From: a virus
Strand: one strand, 5' to 3'
IMG/VR virus record: IMGVR_UViG_3300020428_000051
Coordinates: 1-32,158 of that record
DNA length: 32,158 nucleotides
Position numbers and translations under genes: made by a program. Shown one piece after another: positions 6,341 to 13,680 of this stretch. The notes beneath the pieces were generated by a model that was not told the origin of the DNA, made no database searches, and was given only the letters and a program-made list of their open reading frames with translations. How positions within the stretch are numbered: the stretch's first letter is position 1; each line of letters starts with the position of its first letter.

Positions 6341-9023
6341 TTATGTAAATAATCTATACAAGATGGTGAAAGAAAACTACAGTAAACGACACAAGTTTAT
6401 CTGTTATACTGATGACCCAGAAGGTATAGACAAGAACATAAAAATTAGAACAATTCCAAAGGTTGACTCTTTACACCCAGACTTTTGGTTTGGTAAGGAA
6501 AACTATTGTTGGGATAGGTCAAAATTTCTAGTATTAAATTCCCATCGATGGTTGAGAACCAAGGGGCCTTTCTGTTATCTTGACTTGGATGTGGTCATAC
6601 AAAATAATATTGATGACATCTTTGAACTAAGCAAAACCCCACATATGATATACACTCACTGGGAAGACCCATCTGTACTAAAAGACAGACGTTTTCAAGA
6701 TGTCCGTGGCACACTATACAACTCTAGTGTGATGTTGTGGTGTAACAATGAGGGCGAAAAAATATACAACGATGTCATTAAACACAAAGACGTTGTGTAT
6801 AAAACATTCTGGAAAGGCACAGACAATTATTATCCTTGGAGAGAATATCAAGTAGTAGGAGACAACTATTGGTCATTCTTACCAAAAGATTGGGTCTACT
6901 CTTACAACAGAGGGCAAGAGTTCCCCAATGATTTGACAGAACACCTGTACAGAGAGACAGCAAAGTTTTGTATATTCGACTCCCCCACTGGGAGACCGCA
7001 AACAAATTACAAGCCGCATGAAGTTCGTGACTATAATATCCTTGTACACTGGCATGGCAAAAATGACTTTGAACGTCTATGGATGCCCAAGTTCCCCGAC
7101 AATTTTTTTGATAAAAACAAACACACTGAGAGGATTGACACTCTAATAGAAAATGCTAATGAGTATGACTCATTCGTAAAACAAATCGAATCTAGACATA
7201 GAAAAACCATAGAGGAACTTGAGAACGATTTGATATCAATGCACAAAAAGTTCTTAGCGGACTTTCCCAAAGACCCTCTGTTGATAGAAGGCAATGAGTC
7301 TTTGTATTGGAACAAAGACATTGACGGTATCTACAATTTTTATAAAGACAGATTTGTCTATAAGATGCACAAAGTTGTTTTCAATGTACTAGTAGATAAA
7401 TTCTATACCGATTTACCAAAACTAAAACAAGATTGGGAAAAGTACAGTAACAAGTTTGATAGTATAAAAAACTGGTCTCAGTTTGATTCCATGACGGATG
7501 ATACACTAGAAAAAAACTACATCGACCAAAAAGTAATAAGCAAAATAAAATACATGGTGAACCAAAATGATTTGACATCTTTGGCTTCCCTGATGATAGA
7601 GTTGTTTCCAGAACTAGAAAAACAATTGCAAGGAAGTATATCAGAAATAAAAGAAAACATCCCAGAACTAGAAAAAGAAATATCAGACTTAACATTTATC
7701 AGACGTATAGAACCAGAACATAGAAAAACAATAAGAGAGATATATGATACTGGTGATATGATTTCTATGCACAAAAAATTTCTTGCAGATTTCCCAGAAG
7801 ATAAGATGTTACAAGATGGCGACCAAGCTTTATATTGGAATAAAAGTTTTGACGGTGTGTATGATTTCTACAAAGAAAGATATATCTCTAGACAACATAA
7901 GATTGTCTTTGACGAAGCAAAAAAATATGGGCCAGTGAGATACTTTTGGAATATAAACTACGGCAGAATTTTCGCATTGTATAGGAGACTGTGGCATAAG
8001 AACGAACTGCCACTAGTCAAAAAAGAATTCATGGAGAACGTAAAAAGATATGGCATCCAGAGATTGTTTTGGGATGCAGATAATTCTGACACACAAAAAC
8101 TGTACAAAAGATATTACATTGACAACCTAAAAGAATTGTTTTACAAACAAGATTATGAGGCCGTGTTTGAAAGATTGTATAACATCATGCCCAAGGATGA
8201 GTTGTTAAATATTTTAAAACAGGATAATATATCAGACGATGATACTCTTGTCAAATATTTTCAGATGCATGGTGAACAATACAGTGATATGTACAAGGGG
8301 TTGTATGAGGATGGTTCCCCAGATGGTGCCCTGATACAACTGAGTAGCACTACAAATGATACCGATGACCCCTACAATGACATATTCCTGACAGAATACG
8401 AACACAACTTATCATCAATCAAAAAAATATTTGATAGGTACAGGGTAAATTGGGTAACTTTAATGTGTGAGATATCTGACCCCACCAAGTCTGAACATTT
8501 TGAAAACATATGTAAGTATTTTAAAGACAACGGTGTCACTCTGACCGTTCAAACATACGATAAAACTTTTATGAAACCCAGCTGGATAGACAACATGGAG
8601 TATGTTGAACAACCAGAACTAACGGAAAATATGCCAGTAGTAAAAGAAACCATTGCTAGTGACATACCAGTGAACCTAGACACGTTGAGGATGTTCAAGA
8701 AAAGGGATGAAGTAAGAAGACCAAAACCAAAGTCAAAGGTTGCTGACCCTGTGTGGTGTGATGCGAGAAAGAGCGGATACTTCTATGTTAGTGCTGATTC
8801 GGGTGCGTATCCGTGTGCTTGGATTGCTAGGGATGTACTAGAAAACAAACTTTTACCATATCATCCCCTTGACTACGCATACAATAATCAGTATAATAAT
8901 TTGAAAAACTTCACTGTTGGTGAGGTTATATATAATAATGACTTTGAAAATATAAGTCAAAATCTGAAGAGAAGTCCTCTGTCTATTTGTAATAAGAAGT
9001 GCGGTGATTGTCATGCGAGTTAA
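6294..9023 (+). CDS. Glycosyltransferase-like / internal-repeat / SPASM-like fusion protein
   Basis: 909 aa. Residues 1-280 are a GT-A-like domain: KWGNKY at 8-13, CYTDD at 37-41, YLDLDVVIQ at 95-103 with D97xD99, and YSYNRGQEF. Residues about 300-640 are helical, with two long repeats and four copies of a W-N/D motif. Residues about 685-909 resemble the end of a radical-SAM barrel plus a SPASM-type domain: C822, C841 (SADSGAYPCAW), then CNKKCGDC at C899/C903/C906. No CX3CX2C precedes the barrel-like part, so radical-SAM chemistry is not expected. ATG 6294 or 6297 keeps the first beta strand seen in paralogues; ATG 6312 would lose it. An Fe-S or structural metal role for the cysteines is inference. 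Confidence 0.7.
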   Translation: MMHFLCMKWGNKYSPDYVNNLYKMVKENYSKRHKFICYTDDPEGIDKNIKIRTIPKVDSLHPDFWFGKENYCWDRSKFLVLNSHRWLRTKGPFCYLDLDVVIQNNIDDIFELSKTPHMIYTHWEDPSVLKDRRFQDVRGTLYNSSVMLWCNNEGEKIYNDVIKHKDVVYKTFWKGTDNYYPWREYQVVGDNYWSFLPKDWVYSYNRGQEFPNDLTEHLYRETAKFCIFDSPTGRPQTNYKPHEVRDYNILVHWHGKNDFERLWMPKFPDNFFDKNKHTERIDTLIENANEYDSFVKQIESRHRKTIEELENDLISMHKKFLADFPKDPLLIEGNESLYWNKDIDGIYNFYKDRFVYKMHKVVFNVLVDKFYTDLPKLKQDWEKYSNKFDSIKNWSQFDSMTDDTLEKNYIDQKVISKIKYMVNQNDLTSLASLMIELFPELEKQLQGSISEIKENIPELEKEISDLTFIRRIEPEHRKTIREIYDTGDMISMHKKFLADFPEDKMLQDGDQALYWNKSFDGVYDFYKERYISRQHKIVFDEAKKYGPVRYFWNINYGRIFALYRRLWHKNELPLVKKEFMENVKRYGIQRLFWDADNSDTQKLYKRYYIDNLKELFYKQDYEAVFERLYNIMPKDELLNILKQDNISDDDTLVKYFQMHGEQYSDMYKGLYEDGSPDGALIQLSSTTNDTDDPYNDIFLTEYEHNLSSIKKIFDRYRVNWVTLMCEISDPTKSEHFENICKYFKDNGVTLTVQTYDKTFMKPSWIDNMEYVEQPELTENMPVVKETIASDIPVNLDTLRMFKKRDEVRRPKPKSKVADPVWCDARKSGYFYVSADSGAYPCAWIARDVLENKLLPYHPLDYAYNNQYNNLKNFTVGEVIYNNDFENISQNLKRSPLSICNKKCGDCHAS
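7188..7383 (+). repeat. Internal repeat A1 of the 909-aa protein
   Basis: Encodes about 65 residues, opening ESRHRKTIEELENDLISMHK and including KKFLADFP, LYWNKDIDG and FYKDRF. It is matched by copy A2 about 525 nt downstream, with roughly half of the residues identical by eye. The most conserved block is ISMHKKFLADFP. Confidence 0.85.
7710..7905 (+). repeat. Internal repeat A2 of the 909-aa protein
   Basis: Second copy, opening EPEHRKTIREIYDTGDMISM, then HKKFLADFP, LYWNKSFDG and FYKERY. It aligns to A1 with one short indel. The nucleotide sequences have diverged more than the protein, so the duplication is not recent. Confidence 0.85.
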
Positions 9024-9816
9024 TGTGGTGTGCAGTAAGTGGGGAACTAAATACGGCCCGCATTTTGTTAATCGACTTTACAACATGTCGAAAAGAAATA
9101 TACCAGAGGATAAATTTGATTTTCATTTCTACTGTTATACTGACGATGATAAGGGACTTCTACCTGATATCAAAGTTATACCATTTCCAGACATCGATTC
9201 CATACATCCTAAGTATTGGTTCGGCCATGATGACTTTAAGTATGGCATGGCTAGATGTTGGGACAGACCTAAAACAATGGTCTTCAATACTCACAATTTT
9301 GCAGCAGATAAGCCGACAGGACGTTTCATCTTCTTTGATTTGGATATAATAATACAAAATGATTTGACTCCCATCATCACATACAACTTAGAACAACCCA
9401 CAAAAATGCGGTCATGGTGGCAAGACCCCAGACCCATGTTAAGTAGACAATTCAAACTAGCACACGGCGCACACACAAACGGTAGTTGTCAAGTGTGGAG
9501 TGATGACCAGTGTGAACCTATCTGGAATGACGTACTAGAACACCAAGAAAAGATATGGTTCACTTTCACAGACGGTACAGATAACTACCACTCTTGGAGA
9601 TGGAAAAAACTGTGGGATTACTTTCCAAGTTGGATGGCATATTCATACAACCGTGGAAGGTCATGGGCCGAGGATGATTTGCGTGTAGGGATTTACAGAG
9701 AAAATTGCATCATCTGTGTATTTAACGTAGACCTTTTGCCTTTTGAGGACAAGAGTAGAGGTCACACAAAACAAGATGACCTTGCTGACCCAAGGTTACT
9801 GGAGCATTGGCGATGA
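9013..9816 (+). CDS. GT-A-type glycosyltransferase-like protein, copy 3 of the array
   Basis: 267 aa from ATG 9013, with GGTGA at 9003-9007 as ribosome binding site. A GTG at 9004 in the same frame is less likely. Family motifs: VNVVCSKWGTKYGPHFVNRL at 3-22, YCYTDD at 40-45, FFDLDIIIQND at 107-117 with D109xD111, WSDDQCEPIWNDV, and AYSYNRGRSW near the C-terminus. It resembles the N-terminal domain of the 909-aa protein closely in length and motif order, including HPKYWFG against HPDFWFG. It overlaps that gene by 11 nt, and its stop overlaps the miniprotein start as ATGA. GT-A fold and DxD suggest a nucleotide-sugar transferase; the substrate is not readable. Confidence 0.75.
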   Translation: MRVNVVCSKWGTKYGPHFVNRLYNMSKRNIPEDKFDFHFYCYTDDDKGLLPDIKVIPFPDIDSIHPKYWFGHDDFKYGMARCWDRPKTMVFNTHNFAADKPTGRFIFFDLDIIIQNDLTPIITYNLEQPTKMRSWWQDPRPMLSRQFKLAHGAHTNGSCQVWSDDQCEPIWNDVLEHQEKIWFTFTDGTDNYHSWRWKKLWDYFPSWMAYSYNRGRSWAEDDLRVGIYRENCIICVFNVDLLPFEDKSRGHTKQDDLADPRLLEHWR

Positions 9817-9980
9817 CTAATTTAAAAAAGTGGTGGAGAATATGGGCAAAATCTTTGGGAGAAAAAGCTTCCGATGATTCTAATGAAGCAGATTTGGTTG
9901 CGATATTTAGAACCATCGTAGTTCTTGTTAATTTCTTTACTTGTTTCTTTATCATATCTGGGGTTTTAAGACATTGGTAA
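9813..9980 (+). CDS. 55-aa membrane miniprotein between glycosyltransferase genes
   Basis: ATG at 9813, TAA at 9978-9980. The N-terminal half is polar and basic/Trp-rich (MTNLKKWWRIWAKSLGEKAS), then DDSNEADLVA. A hydrophobic stretch follows, about residues 29-52 (from LVAIFRTIVVLVNFF through CFFIISGVL), ending RHW. A single-pass membrane or membrane-surface protein is likely, with the basic/Trp segment on one side. It fills the gap between two glycosyltransferase genes exactly: its ATG overlaps the upstream stop (ATGA), and its stop overlaps the TTG start of the next gene (TTGGTAA). That fit supports a real gene despite its size. It could anchor the transferases at the membrane, but this is inference. 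I have a vague memory of similar small proteins in marine T4-like phages. Confidence 0.72.
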   Translation: MTNLKKWWRIWAKSLGEKASDDSNEADLVAIFRTIVVLVNFFTCFFIISGVLRHW

Positions 9981-10651
9981 ATATATACACCGTAAAGTGG
10001 GGAACAAAATACAACCACAAACATGTCCAACAAATCTATGAATCATGTTTGGAAAACTTGACCGTAGACTTTACATTTCACTGTCTAACTGATGATGCAA
10101 CCGACATATCTTCGGACATAAAAATCATATCTTTGCCAGGCGGAAACAAACTAGAGAAGTGGTGGAACAAGATGTATTTGTTCAATGATGATATTGTAAC
10201 CCAAAAGGGCGAAAAGATGTTCTTTGATTTGGATGTCATCATACAAAAAAATGTAGATGTGATTGCTAACTATGACCCAGAAGATAATCTGTGTCTAGTA
10301 AAAACTTGGTGGCATGATTTAGAAACACAATACAAAGAGACAAGACACATACCTCATAAATTTACTGACCTCAATTCGTCAGTGTTGAGGTGGAATGATG
10401 ACCTAAATACTAGAGAGCTTACAGAATATTTTAATAAATATCAAAAACAAATATTATGGTATTATCGTGGCCTCGACAATTTCTTTTACAATAGAAGAGT
10501 TATCAAAACAAAACTGTTCCCACTTGGATGGGTTTACAGTTTCAATCAAGGGTTTGTTTTTCCGCATGACATAGAAAAACACACCTATAGAGAACTACCA
10601 TACGTTTGTATTTTTGATTCAATGGGAAAAGGTGAAGATGTTAAATTTTAA
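9974..10651 (+). CDS. GT-A-type glycosyltransferase-like protein, copy 4 of the array
   Basis: 225 aa from a TTG at 9974 that overlaps the miniprotein stop. Earlier in-frame starts at and after 9941 would add residues unlike the paralogues, whereas LVNIYTVKWGTKYNHKHVQQ aligns at once with the other copies. Motifs: HCLTDD at 36-41, FFDLDVIIQKN at 83-93 with D85xD87, LNSSVLRWNDD, and VYSFNQGFVFP near the C-terminus. It is shorter than copy 3, mainly from loss of the HPKYWFG-type insertion. The start relies on coupling: the only upstream purine run is GGGG within ATCTGGGGTTTT. A nucleotide-sugar transferase of unknown substrate. Confidence 0.72.
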   Translation: MVNIYTVKWGTKYNHKHVQQIYESCLENLTVDFTFHCLTDDATDISSDIKIISLPGGNKLEKWWNKMYLFNDDIVTQKGEKMFFDLDVIIQKNVDVIANYDPEDNLCLVKTWWHDLETQYKETRHIPHKFTDLNSSVLRWNDDLNTRELTEYFNKYQKQILWYYRGLDNFFYNRRVIKTKLFPLGWVYSFNQGFVFPHDIEKHTYRELPYVCIFDSMGKGEDVKF

Positions 10652-11321
10652 TTTTTTAAATAATTTTAAGCACTGGGGCGAAGCACTACATGTTATCGAA
10701 AACAAGATGCCTCATAAACTTGCAGACTTCCGAAAGTCTATGGAAGAAAATAACATGGAGGCAAGTATCTGGTGCGTAGAGGAAACGAAAAAATATATTG
10801 AAGAGTATTACACCAAAACAGGTTCCCTGAGAGTGCTGATATTGAACTCGTGGTTGGGTGTTCCCCTAGTTCCGCTACTGTGTGAAAACATGGATGTGGC
10901 TCAAATTCACATGGTGGATATCGATGAAGAGTCTATTGAACTCTCTAAGATTTTCCATAAACATTATGCACAAGAAAAGTTCGTAAACATTCGACACTGG
11001 AATCTGGATGTCCCATTTGAGTTTGAGAATCTAAACAAAATTGACGTAGACCTTGTTATCTGTCTCTGTACAGAACAACTGTATCCTCTGGCAGAACTCA
11101 ACGGCAAGAATCCACAGGCGATATACGCCATTCAAAACTCAAATGTAGTAGAAGAAATGTTTGGTATCAACTGTGTTGGTAGTATTGAAGACTTAAAGAA
11201 ACAAGTCAACATAGAAGAATGTGGATACGAGGGAATCAAGAAACAAACATATTATTCTTGGGACGGCAAAAAGGAATATGATAGATTTATGATTATAGGA
11301 CAAAGAGAAGGATTCTTCTAG
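10638..11321 (+). CDS. Class I methyltransferase-like protein with an atypical motif I
   Basis: 227 aa. ATG 10638 is chosen over an in-frame TTG at 10614 because AAAGGTGA lies just upstream of the ATG. Residues 64-81 (LRVLILNSWLGVPLVPLL) sit where SAM-dependent enzymes have motif I, but the loop reads NSWLG in place of DxGxG. IHMVDIDEESIELSKIF at 90-106 is a typical motif II-like strand with the ribose-binding acidic residue (D94 or D96). WNLDV at 121-125 and VDLVICLC at 137-144 fit later strands. Fold assignment is moderate; activity is uncertain given the altered loop. It overlaps the preceding transferase by 14 nt and ends at a CTAG shared with the convergent gene. Confidence 0.55.
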   Translation: MLNFNFLNNFKHWGEALHVIENKMPHKLADFRKSMEENNMEASIWCVEETKKYIEEYYTKTGSLRVLILNSWLGVPLVPLLCENMDVAQIHMVDIDEESIELSKIFHKHYAQEKFVNIRHWNLDVPFEFENLNKIDVDLVICLCTEQLYPLAELNGKNPQAIYAIQNSNVVEEMFGINCVGSIEDLKKQVNIEECGYEGIKKQTYYSWDGKKEYDRFMIIGQREGFF

Positions 11322-11935
11322 GGTGCAAAGACTACGTTGCCTGATGCTGTAATTCTACACTCATTAGAAGTATAGAATGGATACACTATGTGCGGCAATT
11401 TAGCATCAAACAAAACCATCTTACCAATAAAACTCTCATCAACATCTAAAGTTATTTCTTCTGGGCCGGCAAGAGGTTCATTAAATACAAATCCAAGTCT
11501 AGAAGTTTTCTTATCTGGTGTGTCTGGAAAAACTTTATCTTCTTCGGATAAGTCGTATGGTATCTGAATGAATACCACAAAAGAAAACAATCCTCCATGT
11601 CTATGGAGAGGATTGAATTCATGTTTCTTCATATGATTCACCCATGTTGTTTCAAGTTTGATGGGTGGTATGGGATTTAAAGTATCTTTGTATTTACTAA
11701 CGTACTCTGTGACTTCTGGTTTCTTAAAGTTTTTCATTAAGTCATCACGAATGGTGACAGGCAAATTCTCTATTTTTATTTGTTTCTGAAGATGTCCAGC
11801 TAGATTCTCGTTGTTGGATAAAGTTCCAACATAATCTTTGTAGAAGTTTACAGTATCCCAACTGACTTCGCCAGACCAGATACCATCATACTTCTGCAAT
11901 TGTTCTTCTGCCATAAACCAGTTTATTGAGAACAT
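11318..11935 (-). CDS. 2OG-Fe(II) oxygenase-like protein
   Basis: 205 aa. The start at 11935 is chosen because GGAGG lies 4 nt before this ATG; an in-frame ATG at 11959 would lack one. Residues 108-126 (NPLHRHGGLFSFVVFIQIP) and 171-200 (GKMVLFDAKLPHIVYPF through RITASGN) match the double-stranded beta-helix oxygenase family common in marine phages (2OG-FeII_Oxy_5 type). Probable iron ligands are H111 or H113 and H182; R194 would bind 2-oxoglutarate. Here the usual HxD is HxH. Substrate is unknown; hydroxylation of a protein, sugar or nucleotide is possible. It overlaps the upstream oxygenase-like gene by 13 nt and ends tail-to-tail with the methyltransferase-like gene. Confidence 0.72.
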   Translation of the reverse strand: MFSINWFMAEEQLQKYDGIWSGEVSWDTVNFYKDYVGTLSNNENLAGHLQKQIKIENLPVTIRDDLMKNFKKPEVTEYVSKYKDTLNPIPPIKLETTWVNHMKKHEFNPLHRHGGLFSFVVFIQIPYDLSEEDKVFPDTPDKKTSRLGFVFNEPLAGPEEITLDVDESFIGKMVLFDAKLPHIVYPFYTSNECRITASGNVVFAP

Positions 11936-12534
11936 ATATCCTCCACCATCATTTCCCACATCGCCTGATTCGGAGTCACGAATCCAATAGTTTCTCTCAC
12001 TCCCCTACTTCCAGCACAATGCCAATACGGATTGTCTGGCCCACCATAGTATCCAACTTTAGCTTGCCATCCAATATCATCATCAATTGTTTTTACTTTG
12101 CCATGTTCTAGATATCGGAAAAATCCCTGACCATCACTCCTAGTCAAAAGTATATTATAGCCTGGACAGTCCCAATTATTATGCCAAGACATAAATCCTC
12201 CAACTGGATACAAAACATGAACAGCTGTATACTTTGTGCCCAACCAATCGCCAAGTTCAGTTGACAACTCTAAAGATTTCGTTCTCAATTCGTCTGGTAT
12301 ACCATGAGTATTATGAAAGTCTGTTACCTTTGCATACTCTGGCGGGCCTTTGTGATTACTATCGTTGTACATCACAGAATGTAAATAGTCATCCCCACAA
12401 TAGTAATCTATATCGTGTTCGCCATGTCTTCTCTCATCTGTAACTAAAGAACCATAGTTCTGATTATCAAACCAATCAGTCCAATTATCCAACATACTAA
12501 TGAGCTCTGGATTTATTTTATCTATCGTTTGCAT
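11923..12534 (-). CDS. Second 2OG-Fe(II) oxygenase-like protein
   Basis: 203 aa from ATG 12534; an upstream in-frame ATG at 12609 would overlap the glycosyltransferase by 88 nt. The 13-nt overlap given by 12534 equals that of the next gene pair. Residues 114-131 (FMSWHNNWDCPGYNILLT) and 171-186 (WHCAGSRGVRETIGFV) look like the two halves of a cupin/double-stranded beta-helix iron site. H118 and H172 are likely ligands and R180 the 2-oxoglutarate anchor. The acidic ligand is not obvious (N120 or D122). It is not closely similar to the neighbouring oxygenase, so this is not a recent duplication. The family resembles phage oxygenases with WHxNxNAPGYN-type motifs, recalled from memory. Confidence 0.6.
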   Translation of the reverse strand: MQTIDKINPELISMLDNWTDWFDNQNYGSLVTDERRHGEHDIDYYCGDDYLHSVMYNDSNHKGPPEYAKVTDFHNTHGIPDELRTKSLELSTELGDWLGTKYTAVHVLYPVGGFMSWHNNWDCPGYNILLTRSDGQGFFRYLEHGKVKTIDDDIGWQAKVGYYGGPDNPYWHCAGSRGVRETIGFVTPNQAMWEMMVEDICSQ

Positions 12535-13214
12535 TTTATCGTATAGTGTGTTATAATAACATCCTGTCCATCCAACTCTTCTGGTTTTTGACCCAAACAA
12601 AAATTCCATCTAGCATCTGGACTTGGGAAGTCACCAACCTTGATGGTATCTTTATACTTCGTTTTGTTCAATAGATACCACATAGTGAATGTGTCCCAAG
12701 GTCTCACCCTTTCCGAATACGGAGATGGGTCATAACTGTCTGAAATTTGATATTGATACTGGTCAAACCAATCATCGAATAAGTCTTGAGTTTTTGACTT
12801 ACGATAAACAAAAACGCCACAATGATATATCATTTCTTCTGTATCGTTTAGTTTTGTTATCTTTGCATTGTAGGGACGATTGCGAGTGAAGATAATATCG
12901 TTGTCATTAAGGTAATCAAATGCGGTTGATATATCTTCATGTTGAATATAGGTGTCACAATCCAGATACATTGTTTTTTCATATGGAGAACGTGATAGAG
13001 CCCACAACTTAGTTCTTATGTGGTTTGGGCCATACGTTGCAATGTTTTCAAAGATTTCATAATCTTCTTTCTCTACCCATTCTGGTATGGTAAATAAAGT
13101 TATTCTTGCATCTGGATAAAATTCTTTGAGAGATATTGCTGAGGTTTTTGCAGCTTCATAGTATTCTTTTTTTACTGTGGCTACATAAAGATACCCACTA
13201 TCCAATATGTTCAT
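12522..13214 (-). CDS. GT-A glycosyltransferase, minus-strand copy
   Basis: 230 aa. N-terminal SGYLYVATVKKEYYEAAKTS starts a nucleotide-diphospho-sugar transferase fold. KLWALSRSPYEKTMYLDCDT at 69-88 carries the DxD (D85xD87), followed by YIQHED. GVFVYRKS and a C-terminal VIITHYTIKCKR complete a GT8-like layout. It shares only the general fold and YLDxDxYIQ pattern with the plus-strand array and lacks KWGTKY and CYTDD, so it is a separate lineage. Its ATG overlaps the upstream gene by 17 nt and its stop overlaps the next gene by 13 nt. It is probably expressed from the sigma70-type promoter at 13681-13710. Substrate unknown. Confidence 0.78.
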   Translation of the reverse strand: MNILDSGYLYVATVKKEYYEAAKTSAISLKEFYPDARITLFTIPEWVEKEDYEIFENIATYGPNHIRTKLWALSRSPYEKTMYLDCDTYIQHEDISTAFDYLNDNDIIFTRNRPYNAKITKLNDTEEMIYHCGVFVYRKSKTQDLFDDWFDQYQYQISDSYDPSPYSERVRPWDTFTMWYLLNKTKYKDTIKVGDFPSPDARWNFCLGQKPEELDGQDVIITHYTIKCKR

Positions 13215-13650
13215 TTGGATTAAATTCTTCTTGCAATATCATAGTCGAATAGGCCTGAACCTCTATGGGGGTTTTAGCTTTGCGAATACATTTTTTCAAT
13301 TCTTTGTTCTTAGAATTTTTTATTAATTCGATTTCAAAAGCTTCCAACTTCATTTCAAACAAGGTCTCTTGTTTCACTCTGTTGATGTGAACTTCTCTTG
13401 CCTCTTCTGCTTTCTTTTGGTTCTCTTCACCTTCTTTATCAAAGAGTTCAGTATTCTGATCAATCTCTTCTTCGGAGTAGAGTTCTAAAAGAGCATCATA
13501 GTCTTTATTGATTAGTCCCTCTGATGGATTGCCAACATTGATGTTGCATTGGTGGTATTTGTCGTTGACTAAAATCTCGCACCAAATACGGCGGTTCTCT
13601 TTGTCAACCCATCTGGGATTTTTATATTTGGGTAAGGTTTCTTCGCTCAT
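13198..13650 (-). CDS. Conserved-type small acidic phage protein, possibly fibre-associated
   Basis: 150 aa. An N-terminal Trp/Cys-containing segment (PKYKNPRWVDKENRRIWCEI) is followed by an acidic, strongly helical region (about 70-130) rich in Glu and Lys. The pattern PRWxDxENxxIxCE is familiar to me from small genes following tail-fibre genes in marine T4-like phages, and the position just after two fibre genes suggests a fibre-assembly or chaperone role. That is inference, not a domain match. GAGGA lies 7 nt before the ATG, and a perfect sigma70-type promoter lies about 30-60 nt upstream. It is the first gene of a coupled four-gene run that continues to the oxygenases. Confidence 0.55.
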   Translation of the reverse strand: MSEETLPKYKNPRWVDKENRRIWCEILVNDKYHQCNINVGNPSEGLINKDYDALLELYSEEEIDQNTELFDKEGEENQKKAEEAREVHINRVKQETLFEMKLEAFEIELIKNSKNKELKKCIRKAKTPIEVQAYSTMILQEEFNPNEHIG

Positions 13651-13680
13651 AATATATCCTCATAATTATTGCATAGGTCT

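Noticed and set aside
8988-9014. CNKKCGDC (CX3CX2C) as an active radical-SAM cluster site.
   Set aside because: The spacing matches, but it lies at the extreme C-terminus after a SPASM-like segment, whereas the catalytic cluster motif is at the start of the barrel.
9722-10033. A minus-strand 103-aa open frame opposite the membrane miniprotein.
   Set aside because: It spans three plus-strand genes with overlapping starts and stops and has no recognisable features; the plus-strand reading explains the region fully.
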